A DNA stretch of 64,000 bases from Nocardia concava NBRC 100430 (lineage in GTDB: Bacteria; Actinomycetota; Actinomycetes; Mycobacteriales; Mycobacteriaceae): NCBI RefSeq assembly GCF_000308815.1, contig NZ_BAFX01000146.1, positions 33,309 to 97,308 of the forward strand, read 5' to 3'. Below, piece after piece: positions 50,506-59,084 of the stretch. The first letter of the stretch is position 1. Each line of letters starts with the position of its first letter. The notes below the pieces were generated by a model. It did not search any database and was not told the DNA's origin. It was given only the letters and a program-made list of their open reading frames with translations. Made by a program: the position numbers and the translations under genes.

Positions 50506-51621
50506 CTAGTTTTCGGCTATTCGCGCGCCGATCCGCTCCAGCAACGCGGCGGCATCCGCCATGCTGCGGGCCGGATCGGGCTCCAGTTCGGACAGTGCGT
50601 ACGCCCCGGCAAATCCGGCCGCGCGCACCTGCTCCGGAGTGAGCACGATACGGCCCGCCACCGCGACCACCGGCACCCCGGCCGCGCGCGCCGCGTCCAG
50701 CACGCCGAGCGGCGCCTTGCCGGACAGGCTCTGCTCGTCGAGCGACCCCTCACCGGTGATCACCAGATCGGCCTCGGCCACCTGGCCCTGGAAATCGATG
50801 AGGTCGAGGACGAGTTCGATCCCGGACCGCATGCGCGCGCCCAGCGCCGCCAGCGCCCCGAATCCGGTGCCGCCCGCCGCCCCGGCACCCGGCTTGTCGG
50901 CCCATTCGGGACCGAGGACCGCGGCCCAATTCTTCAGTGCCGCTTCGAGAATGGCGACCTGCTCGGGATCCGCGCCCTTCTGCGGCCCGTAGATCGCGGC
51001 CGCGCCGTTGGCGCCCAGCAACGGGTTGTCCACATCGCTGGCCAGCGTCAGCTTCGCATCGGCCAGGCCCGGATGCAGATCGTCCCGCTCCACGCGTACG
51101 GCGCGCGCGAGTGCCGCACCGCCGCAGGGCAATTCGTTCCCGTCCACATCGAGGATGCGCAGGCCCAGCGCCTGCAGCAGGCCCGCGCCACCGTCGGTCG
51201 ACGCGCTGCCGCCGAGCCCGAGCACGATATCGCGCGCGCCCCGGTCCAGGGCGTCCCCGATCACGTCGCCCACGCCGTAAGTACTGGCATGCAGCGGATC
51301 AACCTGTCCGCCAGGGAGTTTGGTGATCCCACTGACCGCCGCCAGCTCCACCACCGCGGTCGCCCCGCGCACCGCGTAGGACGTCGTCACCGGCGCGAGC
51401 GTCGGCCCGTAGCTCTCGACCTCGACCCGCTCCCAGCCCGCCGCCACGAACGCGTCCACGGTCCCGTCCCCGCCGTCGGCCACCGGCAGCCGCCGCCCCA
51501 CGGTCTCGGGTGCGGCCCGGGTGATCCCCGCTGCCAGCGCGTCCGCCACCTGTGCGGCGGTGAGGGAGCCCTTGAATTTGTCCGGGGCGAGCAATATCCG
51601 GCGCGGCCGTGGGTTCGTCAT
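50506..51621 (-). CDS. glxK: glycerate kinase (GlxK type)
   Basis: A 371-residue enzyme that phosphorylates glycerate with ATP in glyoxylate and serine metabolism. Family blocks are ILLAPDKFKGSLTAAQVADA, LPVADGGDGTVDAFV, IVLGLGGSASTDGGAGLLQA, TGFGALAALGARMRSGIELV and ADLVITGEGSLDEQSLSGKA, all intact. The ATG at 51621 begins the conserved part (MTNPRPRR). It stands 158 bp upstream of livK on the same strand, probably with its own transcript. The nearby importer is not obviously related. Confidence 0.94.
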   Translation of the reverse strand: MTNPRPRRILLAPDKFKGSLTAAQVADALAAGITRAAPETVGRRLPVADGGDGTVDAFVAAGWERVEVESYGPTLAPVTTSYAVRGATAVVELAAVSGITKLPGGQVDPLHASTYGVGDVIGDALDRGARDIVLGLGGSASTDGGAGLLQALGLRILDVDGNELPCGGAALARAVRVERDDLHPGLADAKLTLASDVDNPLLGANGAAAIYGPQKGADPEQVAILEAALKNWAAVLGPEWADKPGAGAAGGTGFGALAALGARMRSGIELVLDLIDFQGQVAEADLVITGEGSLDEQSLSGKAPLGVLDAARAAGVPVVAVAGRIVLTPEQVRAAGFAGAYALSELEPDPARSMADAAALLERIGARIAEN

Positions 51622-51719
51622 CCATACATTCTGATCAATGGTGTGGGAAGCGACACGCCCGGAGCCACCCTTCCCGCAATCGGACAAATTGCCGGTGCGC
51701 GCGCACTAACGTCGAACCC

Positions 51720-52043
51720 ATGTCGAGTGAGTCGATCGAGGTCCGCAAGAACGCCGCACTGGATCGGTTCGAGCTGTATGTGGACGGCTACCTCGCCGGT
51801 GTCGCGGCCTACCAGGACACCGCCAATGAGCGTGCCTTCGTGCACACCGAGATCTATCCCCAGCACGAGGGCCTGGGGTACGGGCGCAAGCTCGTGCAGG
51901 GCGCGCTGGACCAGACCAGGGACGAGGGCTACGGCATCCTGCCGCTGTGCCCGATGGTGCACCACTTCGTCGAATCCCGGCCCGACTACCTGGCTTTGGT
52001 GCCGCAGTGGTCGAGAGAGCGGCTGAACCTGCCCCAGGGCTGA
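51720..52043 (+). CDS. GNAT-type N-acetyltransferase (YidJ/YjdJ-like, small)
   Basis: A 107-residue minimal acetyltransferase. The acetyl-CoA loop is PQHEGLGYGRKLVQGALDQT, corresponding to the R/Q-x2-G-x-G/A signature, followed by LPLCPMVHHFVESRPDY, the conserved Cys/His-containing end of the Acetyltransf_CG family. No catalytic base can be fixed. The target, protein or small molecule, is unknown. The ATG at 51720 starts directly at the conserved domain. It is divergent from glycerate kinase and convergent with the acyltransferase gene. Confidence 0.88.
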   Translation: MSSESIEVRKNAALDRFELYVDGYLAGVAAYQDTANERAFVHTEIYPQHEGLGYGRKLVQGALDQTRDEGYGILPLCPMVHHFVESRPDYLALVPQWSRERLNLPQG

Positions 52044-52068
52044 ATCGTTTCTGCCGCAGTGGGCCCGA

Positions 52069-52830
52069 TCAGTACGCCTTGACCGCCCCGTCCAGCGCGA
52101 CCTGCAGTTCGTCGCGCACCACCCGCGTGATCTCAGCGGGTTTGGTGGGCAGTTCCGCCACCGGAACACCGAAGTAGAAGCTGGCCGAATGCGCCTCTTC
52201 CTTGGTGGGCTCCACCCGGGGATCCGGGCGCGGCCCATAACTCAAGCCCAGACTCACCAGCACCGGCTCCGCCCCGAGCTTCTTGGCCCGGAAGGCGATG
52301 TGCCCGATACCCGTTCCGACCTGCTGCACCTGGGTGGGGTCGACGTCATTGCAGGTGCCTTCGGGGAACACCGCCACCCCGTCCCCGCGCGCCATGCGCT
52401 CGGCGCAGATGTCGATCATGCGCTGCCCGGCCGCGTTCACCGCCCGCAGCCCGTGGTCCTTGCCGCGGAAGACCGGGATGCCGCCCATCATGTCGATGCG
52501 CTCACGCAGCTTGGGTTCGAGGAACAATTCGTCCTTGGCCAGCACCCGGGTGCGCCCGATGACCGGCCGCAGGGCACTGCGCCAGGCCGCGGCGGCGACC
52601 GTGTAGGGATCGAGTTGCGAGAGGTGGTTGACCGCGATGAGCAGCGGCCGTCCCTGGGAGATGAACTCGCGCAGCCGTTCCCGCGCGCCCGGCGCGTAGT
52701 CCACCCGAGGCCGGTAGCGACGCCCCAGCAGCCAGTAGGCCGCCCGTGCCTTCAACAGATTCTGCTGGTGATCACGATAGAAGTCGTAGACGGCATCGCT
52801 GTTCTCGAGGAGCACCTCGGGACGTTCCAT
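52069..52830 (-). CDS. 1-acyl-sn-glycerol-3-phosphate acyltransferase-like (PlsC domain)
   Basis: A 253-residue membrane-associated acyltransferase. The HX4D catalytic motif is NHLSQLDPY; PVFRGKDHG and FPEGTCNDVDPTQVQQV supply the phosphate-binding motifs. An N-terminal helix (LLKARAAYWLL) may associate with the membrane. It probably acylates a lysophospholipid or related acceptor in glycerolipid or glycolipid synthesis; acceptor and acyl chain are unknown. The ATG at 52830 is used. It is divergent from the yqgE gene, with 134 bp between them. Confidence 0.88.
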   Translation of the reverse strand: MERPEVLLENSDAVYDFYRDHQQNLLKARAAYWLLGRRYRPRVDYAPGARERLREFISQGRPLLIAVNHLSQLDPYTVAAAAWRSALRPVIGRTRVLAKDELFLEPKLRERIDMMGGIPVFRGKDHGLRAVNAAGQRMIDICAERMARGDGVAVFPEGTCNDVDPTQVQQVGTGIGHIAFRAKKLGAEPVLVSLGLSYGPRPDPRVEPTKEEAHSASFYFGVPVAELPTKPAEITRVVRDELQVALDGAVKAY

Positions 52831-52964
52831 AAGGTCACCCTAGCTACCAACCGCAAGGTATGCGGGACAAGTTTTTCGGGGCCCGCACAGTCCCGCTACG
52901 GCACAAATGGGTAACCAGCAAATTAAGCAACGCAATTACCCTGTCTCAGTGCGATGATGGCGGA

Positions 52965-53579
52965 GTGGCACGCGCAGACGAACACGGTGACCGTTCTCGA
53001 CGCGAATTCCGGCACGAGGACCAGGTAGTTCGCCCTGGCACTTTGCTGGTGTCCGCAACCGATCTCGTAGAGCCGTCCTTCCGACGTTCGGTGGTCTACA
53101 TTCTCGAGCACAATGACGGCGGCACCTGGGGCGTCGTGCTCAACAAACCCAGTGAGACCGCGCTGCACGATGTGCTCCCCAACTGGACCGAACTGGCCGC
53201 CGGGCCGCGCGCGCTCTATATCGGCGGCCCCGTGAAACGCGATGCGGCGCTGTGCCTGGCCACGGTCAAGGTGGGCGCGTCCATCGCCGGGCTGCCCGGC
53301 GTGCGCCGGGTGGACGGCCGGGTCGCCCTGGTGGATCTGGATTCCGATCCCGATCAGATCGAGGGTCTGGTCGAGGGCATCCGGGTCTTCGCGGGCTACG
53401 CCGGGTGGACCTTCGGCCAGCTGGAGGGCGAACTCGACCGCGGCGACTGGATCGTGCTCTCCGCCTTGCCCACCGACCCATTAGCGGGTCGCGGCGACCT
53501 GTGGGCCCACGTCCTGCGCCGCCAGCCCCTCCCCCTCTCCCTGCTGGCCACGCACCCGATCGAGCTCGAACGCAACTGA
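52965..53579 (+). CDS. YqgE/AlgH family protein (UPF0301)
   Basis: A 204-residue protein matching Rv0038-type members almost throughout: RPGTLLVSATDLVEPSFRRS, YILEHNDGGTWGVVLNKPSE, YIGGPVKRDAALCLA, AGYAGWTFGQLEGELDRGDW and LRRQPLPLSLLATHPIEL. The family has a compact beta-rich fold; its biochemical function is unknown (the link to alginate regulation in Pseudomonas is not general). The GTG at 52965 is chosen because the upstream open frame is not conserved. Its TGA stop forms part of the sigL promoter -35 element. Confidence 0.9.
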   Translation: MARADEHGDRSRREFRHEDQVVRPGTLLVSATDLVEPSFRRSVVYILEHNDGGTWGVVLNKPSETALHDVLPNWTELAAGPRALYIGGPVKRDAALCLATVKVGASIAGLPGVRRVDGRVALVDLDSDPDQIEGLVEGIRVFAGYAGWTFGQLEGELDRGDWIVLSALPTDPLAGRGDLWAHVLRRQPLPLSLLATHPIELERN

Positions 53580-53604
53580 ACCGTCGGGCCGTCTGTGTCG
53601 TGAA
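53577..53604 (+). promoter_or_regulatory. SigL-type autoregulatory promoter
   Basis: TGAACC (53577-53582), then 16 bp, then CGTGAA (53599-53604), ending 17 bp before the sigL start codon. This agrees with the known M. tuberculosis SigL consensus TGAACC-N16-18-CGT. The -35 box begins with the stop codon of the preceding gene. Confidence 0.75.
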
Positions 53605-53621
53605 CGATGCGGAGGTGAGCG

Positions 53622-54128
53622 ATGCCGGAGGACCAGGCCGCGCTGCTCCGCGCGCTTTACGAGGAGCACGCGGCGGCATTGTGGCGCTACACCTATGGTC
53701 TCGTCGGGGATCCAGGGCGGGCCGAGGACATCGTGCAGGAGACCTTGCTGCGCGCGTGGCAGCGGCCCAATGTGCTGGATCAGTCGACGAGCTCGGCGCG
53801 GGCGTGGCTGTTCACGGTCGCCCGTAACCTTGCGGTGGACGAGCATCGCAGCGCGCGCAGCCGGCGCGAGTTCCGCACCGATCATCCGCCCGAGGTGCCC
53901 GAACCGGATAAGACCGATAGGGCGCTGGACGGCTGGCTGGTCGCCGACGCGCTGGCGCGGCTGAGCGTCGATCACCGCGACGTGATCGTCCGTGCCTACT
54001 ACCGGGGACTGTCCACTCATCAGATCTCCGATGAGCTGGACATTCCGGAGGGCACGGTCAAGTCCCGGATGCACTACGGCATGCGGGCATTGCGATTGGT
54101 GCTGCAGGAGATGGGGGTGACGAGATGA
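53622..54128 (+). CDS. sigL: ECF RNA polymerase sigma factor SigL
   Basis: A 168-residue group 4 sigma factor. Region 2 is ALWRYTYGLVGDPGRAEDIV and QETLLRAWQ (core binding and -10 recognition); region 4 is RDVIVRAYYRGLSTHQISDE and PEGTVKSRMHYGMRALRL (-35 recognition), ending LQEMGVTR. Start, middle and tail match M. tuberculosis SigL closely from memory. SigL controls envelope and secreted-protein genes and is released from its anti-sigma RslA by oxidation. The ATG at 53622 has GGAGGTGAG upstream. The stop overlaps rslA by four bases. Confidence 0.93.
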   Translation: MPEDQAALLRALYEEHAAALWRYTYGLVGDPGRAEDIVQETLLRAWQRPNVLDQSTSSARAWLFTVARNLAVDEHRSARSRREFRTDHPPEVPEPDKTDRALDGWLVADALARLSVDHRDVIVRAYYRGLSTHQISDELDIPEGTVKSRMHYGMRALRLVLQEMGVTR

Positions 54129-54853
54129 CCGAGGGCCATGAGCTGTGCGATGGCTACACCACCTGGGATGGCGCGTACGTGCTCGGCGCTCTCGCCCGGG
54201 ACGACCGCCGCGAGTACGAGGAGCATCTGTCCGGATGCGACGCGTGCCGCACGGCCGTGGGGAAACTGGCCGGGCTGCCCGGCCTGCTGGCGCTGGTGGA
54301 CCCGGACACCGCGCTTTCGGTTGCGGCGCAGGAGGATCCGCCCGCCAGTGTGCCGCCGCCGCCCGAGCGGCTGCTGCCGACGCTGGCCGGGCAGGCCGCC
54401 AAGCGGCGGCGCCGGGGGCGATGGTGGACGATCGGCGGACCGGTGGCGGCGGCCGCCGCGGCGGTCCTGATCGCCGTCCCGGTGACGGCCACGGTCGCCC
54501 GCGACAATGGCCCCGCGGTGGTGCAGCAGGTGGTGGCGCAGGGTCCGCTGAAGCCGCAGACCGACACCCCGATCCAGGCCACCTTCAAGGTGATCACCAT
54601 CGACGGCCAGACCCGCGTCGACATGTGGTGCCAGTACCCGCCGGCCACCGACAAGGACGACGAGCTGTACGTGTGGACGCTGTCGCTGTGGGTGACCCGC
54701 GACGACGGCGTGCAGTCCAAGCTCGCCGAGTGGACGGTGCGGCCCGGACAGACGCTGACTCCGGACGGCACCACATCGGTGTCGCCGGAGCAGCTGAAGA
54801 CGGTCGAGATCCGCAATATGTCGGGCAAGGTGCTGCTGGCGGCCGGGATCTGA
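54125..54853 (+). CDS. rslA: anti-sigma factor RslA (zinc-binding, membrane-anchored)
   Basis: A 242-residue anti-sigma factor. The cytoplasmic zinc-binding ASD has His-x3-Cys-x2-Cys (EEHLSGCDACRTA, near residues 37-44), after WDGAYVLGALARDDRREYEE. A single span near 103-123 (VAAAAAAVLIAVPVTATV) leads to an extracytoplasmic domain of about 115 residues containing VITIDGQTRVDMWCQYP. It binds SigL and releases it when the zinc-cysteine site is oxidised, as described for M. tuberculosis RslA. It is translationally coupled to sigL. There is no obvious site-1 protease gene nearby. Confidence 0.93.
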   Translation: MTEGHELCDGYTTWDGAYVLGALARDDRREYEEHLSGCDACRTAVGKLAGLPGLLALVDPDTALSVAAQEDPPASVPPPPERLLPTLAGQAAKRRRRGRWWTIGGPVAAAAAAVLIAVPVTATVARDNGPAVVQQVVAQGPLKPQTDTPIQATFKVITIDGQTRVDMWCQYPPATDKDDELYVWTLSLWVTRDDGVQSKLAEWTVRPGQTLTPDGTTSVSPEQLKTVEIRNMSGKVLLAAGI

Positions 54854-54859
54854 CCGGAG

Positions 54860-55630
54860 CTATCGGGTCTTGCGACGGAAAGTCGTTGTGGACCAGAAGT
54901 ATCCGGCCAGGCCGATCGCCACGCACCAGCCGATGGCCAGAATCCCGTTGTGCCCGATCGGCTCGCCCATGAGCAGCCCGCGCAGGGTCTCGGTGATGGG
55001 GGTGAACGGCTGGTATTCGGCGAACTGCTTCACACCCGCCGGCATGGTGTCGGTGGGCACCAGGCCGCTGCCCAGGAAGGGCAGGAACAGGATCGGCGTC
55101 GGCATATTGGACGCGCTCTCCGGCGTCTGCGCGATCAGGCCGAAGCCGACGCCCAGCCAGTTCAGCGAGAACACGGTCAGGGCGATGAGGCCGAAGGCGG
55201 CCAGCCATTCCACCGGATTGGCGTTCGGCCGGAAGCCGATGGCCAGGGCGGTCAGCGTCATGGCGGTCACGCCCAGCATGCCCTGGATCAGGGTGCCCAC
55301 CACCTGCCCGGTCAGCACCGAGGCGTGCGAGAAGTGCATGGTGCGAAAGCGATTGATGATGCCCTTGGTCATATCGGTGGCCATGCCGACCGCGACGCCC
55401 GCGACCATGTAGGCCGGGATGATGAGCATCATGCCGGGCGTCAGATAGTCGATGTACTTGCCGCCGGTCGCGGACTTCAGCGCGCCGCCGAACACGTAGT
55501 TGAACAGCAGCAGCAGGAACACCGGCATGATGATCAGGGCGAAGCTCATGCCCGGATACCGCTTGGCGTGCACCAGATTCCGGCGCAGCATGGTTTTCGA
55601 ATCGGCGAACGATGTGGTCATGGTGCTCAT
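54860..55630 (-). CDS. DrrB-type ABC-2 exporter permease
   Basis: A 256-residue permease with six spans and the conserved loop MATDMTKGIINRFRTMHFSH, typical of daunorubicin-resistance (DrrB) family members. The C-terminus is short and basic. It overlaps its ATPase gene by four bases. It probably exports a hydrophobic antibiotic, pigment or lipid; the EXLDI regulator upstream suggests inducible expression. Confidence 0.9.
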   Translation of the reverse strand: MSTMTTSFADSKTMLRRNLVHAKRYPGMSFALIIMPVFLLLLFNYVFGGALKSATGGKYIDYLTPGMMLIIPAYMVAGVAVGMATDMTKGIINRFRTMHFSHASVLTGQVVGTLIQGMLGVTAMTLTALAIGFRPNANPVEWLAAFGLIALTVFSLNWLGVGFGLIAQTPESASNMPTPILFLPFLGSGLVPTDTMPAGVKQFAEYQPFTPITETLRGLLMGEPIGHNGILAIGWCVAIGLAGYFWSTTTFRRKTR

Positions 55631-56583
55631 CGCTGGGTCTCCTTCACGGAAACGTGGCCACCGGTCAGGGCCAGGAAGACGTCGTCGAGGTCGGGGGTGT
55701 GCACGGACAGGCCCGACGGTTCCACCCGGGCCGAGTCGAGGCGGTCGATCACCTCGCGCACCGAGCGCACCGCGCCGTCGCTCGGAATGGCGAGCGTGAA
55801 GTCGCCGTTGATCCGCGCGGCGTCGCCGAAAAGCCTTGCGGCGGATTCGAGTCCGTCGCGATCACCGAAGTCCAGGCGGATGTAGCCGCCGGGCACCAGG
55901 CGCTTGAGCTGATCCGCGGTGCCCTCGGCGACCAGCCGCCCCTGATGCAGCACGGCGATCCGGTCGGCCAGCTGATCGGCTTCTTCCAGGTACTGCGTGG
56001 TCAGGAAGATGGTGACGCCCCGCGCGGTCAGCTGCCGGATCACGTCCCACATGGCGCGGCGGCTGCGCGGATCCAGGCCCACGGTGGGCTCGTCGAGGAA
56101 GATGATGCGCGGATCGCCGACCAGGGTCATGGCCAGATCCAGGCGGCGGGTCATGCCGCCGGAGTAGCTGGAGGCGACCTTGTCGGCGGCCTCCTCCAGA
56201 TCGAAGGTGGCCAGCAGATCCGCTGCGAGCCTGCGGCTTTCACCGCGCGGCAGATGGTGCAGGTCGCCCATGAGCAGCAGGTTCTCGCGACCGGTGAGCA
56301 GTTCGTCGACGGCCGAGAACTGGCCGGTGACACCGATGATCGAACGCACGCCATCGGGTTGGGTGCCGGGATCGTAACCGCCGACCGAGATTTCGCCGCC
56401 GTCGGCGCGCTTCAGGGTGGACAGGATCTCGACCGTGGTGGTCTTGCCCGCGCCGTTGGGGCCGAGCAGCGAGAAGACGCTGCCCTGCGGGACGGTGAAG
56501 TCGATGCGGTCGAGCACGATGTGCTCGCCGAAGGATTTGCACAGGCCGGTGACCGCGATGGCCGCCGTATCGGGGTTGTTCAT
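55627..56583 (-). CDS. DrrA-type ABC exporter ATPase
   Basis: A 318-residue ATPase of the daunorubicin-resistance family. Walker A is GPNGAGKTT, then SIIGVTGQFSAVDELLTGRE (DrrA-specific block), signature YSGGMTRRLDLAMTLV, Walker B IIFLDEPTVGLDPRSR and LTTQYLEEAD with Gln replacing the usual switch His, as is typical of DrrA. The C-terminal regulatory domain is complete. The ATG at 56583 follows GAGAGGGGA; the 141-bp gap to the EXLDI gene contains a short GCATG-AAT-GCATGC element that could be a second control site. Confidence 0.92.
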   Translation of the reverse strand: MNNPDTAAIAVTGLCKSFGEHIVLDRIDFTVPQGSVFSLLGPNGAGKTTTVEILSTLKRADGGEISVGGYDPGTQPDGVRSIIGVTGQFSAVDELLTGRENLLLMGDLHHLPRGESRRLAADLLATFDLEEAADKVASSYSGGMTRRLDLAMTLVGDPRIIFLDEPTVGLDPRSRRAMWDVIRQLTARGVTIFLTTQYLEEADQLADRIAVLHQGRLVAEGTADQLKRLVPGGYIRLDFGDRDGLESAARLFGDAARINGDFTLAIPSDGAVRSVREVIDRLDSARVEPSGLSVHTPDLDDVFLALTGGHVSVKETQR

Positions 56584-56724
56584 GGGTCCCCTCTCAATCA
56601 TCAATAGGTAGGCATGAATGCATGCGTCATCCAGGCCGTGACCGCCGAGGCATGCGGTCAAGGTGGTTCGGTCCAGCTATTCAGTTGTGCTACAGGGTTT
56701 TTGGATCAGATCCGGTATGCGGGA

Positions 56725-57240
56725 TCAGATATCGAGGTCCTCCACCTGCGGGTGCTGGGTGGCATCCACGACGCGGGCGTAGAGATTGTCGGGGATCTTG
56801 CCCTTCAGGTCGTCGATGGTGTCGAAGACCTCGAGGGTGAAGTCGCCCCAATCCTGTTCTCCCAGACCGAGAAAGCGACGCCACTGCCGCCAGTCCTTGA
56901 GAACGTTGGTGTCGGTCGGGAAGTCCGACCAGTTGGAGAAGTGGCTGTGCACCGCATACGCGCCTTTGCGGGTGCGGTACACCCGGATGTCCTCGATGCG
57001 CTCGTTGGCCATCTGGTGCCAGTGCGTGAGCAGTGAACCGGAGAACCGGACCTGCCGGACCCCGTCCTTGCCCACCTTGAGGACCACCTCTTCGTAGCCC
57101 TGCTGGCGGCCCTCCTCGAGCTCGATGAAGCGCCGCAGCGCCGTCACGATCGCGCCCGACAGATTTCCCCCCACCAGCTCCTGCGCACGCTGAAACAGCT
57201 TCAGGTCATCATCGGATACGTAGATCGTCTTGTTCGGCAT
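56725..57240 (-). CDS. EXLDI family protein (RHH-type N-terminus)
   Basis: A 171-residue protein ending in EDLDI, the E-x-L-D-I C-terminal signature that names the EXLDI family (TIGR04342). The N-terminus, MPNKTIYVSDDDLKLFQRAQ followed by a helix-turn (NLSGAIVTALRRFIELEE), has the beta-helix-helix layout of ribbon-helix-helix DNA-binding proteins. The middle has many aromatic and charged residues (HSHFSNWSDFPTD). Members are found near DrrAB/TetR-type exporter genes; regulation of those genes is inferred. Just upstream lie two direct repeats, TATACGTAGA, suitable as its own operator. Confidence 0.85.
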   Translation of the reverse strand: MPNKTIYVSDDDLKLFQRAQELVGGNLSGAIVTALRRFIELEEGRQQGYEEVVLKVGKDGVRQVRFSGSLLTHWHQMANERIEDIRVYRTRKGAYAVHSHFSNWSDFPTDTNVLKDWRQWRRFLGLGEQDWGDFTLEVFDTIDDLKGKIPDNLYARVVDATQHPQVEDLDI

Positions 57241-57248
57241 GACCTAAC

Positions 57249-57270
57249 TATACGTAGATGTATACGTAGA
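57249..57270 (-). promoter_or_regulatory. tandem direct repeats upstream of the EXLDI gene
   Basis: TATACGTAGA at 57249-57258 and again at 57261-57270 (12-bp period), starting 9 bp before the EXLDI start codon. Each contains the palindrome TACGTA. Ribbon-helix-helix dimers characteristically bind such in-phase repeats, so this is a likely autoregulatory operator. A promoter -10 element may lie within it. Confidence 0.65.
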
Positions 57271-57377
57271 GAGCAAGACCTGTCGCGAAAAGCGGAGATT
57301 GAACCGCTGACGACTCGCATTCGTATCCGGATTGAGGGTATTCGGGCACCGGTGGAGATCACCGAAAGGAAGCGCCC

Positions 57378-59081
57378 ATGCACAACGGGACACGCGTCGT
57401 AGATCACCTGGTCAAGGCGGTTTCGGCGCTGGGCGTCCGGCATATCTTCGGTGTCGGCGGAGCCAATATCGAAGATCTGTACGACGCGGCCTTCGATCAC
57501 CGGGACCTGGTCACCGCGGTGGTCGCCAAGCACGAGTTCGCCGCCGCCACCATGGCCGACGGGTACGCCCGCTCCACCTCCGGACTCGGCGTCGTGTGCG
57601 CCACCTCCGGCGGCGGTGCGGTGAATCTGGTGGCCGGGCTGGCCGAGGCGTACGCCTCCCGGGTGCCCGTGCTGGCCCTGATCGGGCAGCCGCCGACGGT
57701 TCTGGAGGGCAAGGGCGCGTTCCAGGACTCGAGCGGGCAGGCCGGTTCCTTCGACGCGGTCGCGCTGTTCACGCCGATCTCGCACTACTGTGCGCGCGTC
57801 GAGGCGGCCGCCGACCTGCCCGCTCACCTCACCCACGCGATAACCGCGGCCCGGAGGGGTGGGCCCGCGATTCTCCTGTTGCCCAAGGATGTTCAGCAGG
57901 CCGATCTGGTCGCACCCGACTTCGTGCCGCCCTCGCACGCGTATCGGCGGGAGATCGACAGCCTGTGGCGGGTGCTGGACATCGTGCGCGGCGCCCGCGC
58001 CACCGGCAAGATCGTGATCATCGCCGGGGACCAGGTGGCCCGCGACGACGCCCGCGGACAACTCGCCCGCTTCGCCGCCGCCGTGGACGCGGCCGTCGGA
58101 GTCGCGCCGGACGCCAAAGACGTTTACCACCATGCGGATCCGGGCTTCTGCGGCGTATCCGGGAGCATGGGCAATCCGGAGCTGCTGGATGCGCTGCACG
58201 GCGCGGCACTGTGCCTGCTCATCGGCACCCGCATGCCGGTCACGGCGCGGGCCGGGATGGAGGACGCGCTCGCCGGGGTGCCGCTGGCCAGTATCGGCGC
58301 GATGCCGCCCTTTCTGCCCGGCCGGCACGCGCACAGCAATGATCTGGCCCGGTCTCTCGCCGAACTGATCGGCGAATTGGATATCGGCACAGCCGATTCC
58401 GGCGCTTCGATCATTCCGCTGCGAGCGAGCGCACCGCACGAGCCCGCGCTGACCCCGCTGCCGGTGCCGCCGTCGGACGGCCCGGGACTGCGCTACCGGG
58501 AGGTGGTCGAGACCCTCAATGAGGTCCTGCCCGAGGGCTCGGACGTCTTCGCCGACGCGGGCAATACCGGCGCGGCCGTGGTGCATCACCTGCGGCTGCC
58601 CCGTGACGGCCGCTTCACCGTCGCGCTCGGCATGGGCGGGATGGGTTACGCGTTCGGGGCCGGGATCGGGTCCGCGTTCGCCCGGCACCGCCGTCCCGAC
58701 GGCGGGCTGCGCCGGACCTACGTGATCGCCGGCGACGGCGCTTTCTTCATGCACGGCATGGAAATTCACACCGCCGTCGAGTACGCCCTGCCCATAACCT
58801 TCGTGGTGTTCAACAACAACGCGCACGCCATGTGCATCACCAGAGAGCAGCTCTACTACGGAGATCGCTACAGCTTCAACCGATTTCGTCCCGCGTATCC
58901 GGGCGCGGGCATGGCCGCCATGTTCCCGGATCTGTGCACCCACGCACCGGAGTCCCTCGCCGAGTTCGCCGCCGCGCTGCGGCACTGCGCCGCCCGCCCG
59001 GGGCCCTCGTTCGTCAGCGTCGACTGTGACCCCGACGAAATCCCGCCGTTCACACCGTTCCTGACGCCACCCAGGAGGTAA
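57378..59081 (+). CDS. thiamine-diphosphate-dependent enzyme (acetolactate synthase-like)
   Basis: A 567-residue three-domain ThDP enzyme. The pyrimidine-binding domain has the cofactor-activating Glu53 (VVAKHEFAAATMADGYA); a central domain follows (near 190-330). The diphosphate domain carries AGDGAFFMHGMEIHTAVEY with Asp453, then VVFNNNAHAM for Mg2+ coordination. A pyruvate/2-oxoacid decarboxylase or acyloin-forming activity is expected; the substrate is not predictable. It is not a typical IlvB: no IlvN partner, and the FAD-binding features are weak. The ATG at 57378 has AAAGGAAG. It is the first gene of a four-gene cluster; the next start is 3 bp after its stop. Confidence 0.85.
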   Translation: MHNGTRVVDHLVKAVSALGVRHIFGVGGANIEDLYDAAFDHRDLVTAVVAKHEFAAATMADGYARSTSGLGVVCATSGGGAVNLVAGLAEAYASRVPVLALIGQPPTVLEGKGAFQDSSGQAGSFDAVALFTPISHYCARVEAAADLPAHLTHAITAARRGGPAILLLPKDVQQADLVAPDFVPPSHAYRREIDSLWRVLDIVRGARATGKIVIIAGDQVARDDARGQLARFAAAVDAAVGVAPDAKDVYHHADPGFCGVSGSMGNPELLDALHGAALCLLIGTRMPVTARAGMEDALAGVPLASIGAMPPFLPGRHAHSNDLARSLAELIGELDIGTADSGASIIPLRASAPHEPALTPLPVPPSDGPGLRYREVVETLNEVLPEGSDVFADAGNTGAAVVHHLRLPRDGRFTVALGMGGMGYAFGAGIGSAFARHRRPDGGLRRTYVIAGDGAFFMHGMEIHTAVEYALPITFVVFNNNAHAMCITREQLYYGDRYSFNRFRPAYPGAGMAAMFPDLCTHAPESLAEFAAALRHCAARPGPSFVSVDCDPDEIPPFTPFLTPPRR

Positions 59082-59084
59082 CCC

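Noticed and set aside
56590..56640. GCATG-AAT-GCATGC element before the DrrA gene considered as a definite operator
   Set aside because: Arms are short and overlapping; no second copy near the EXLDI promoter, so it is only mentioned with the ATPase gene.
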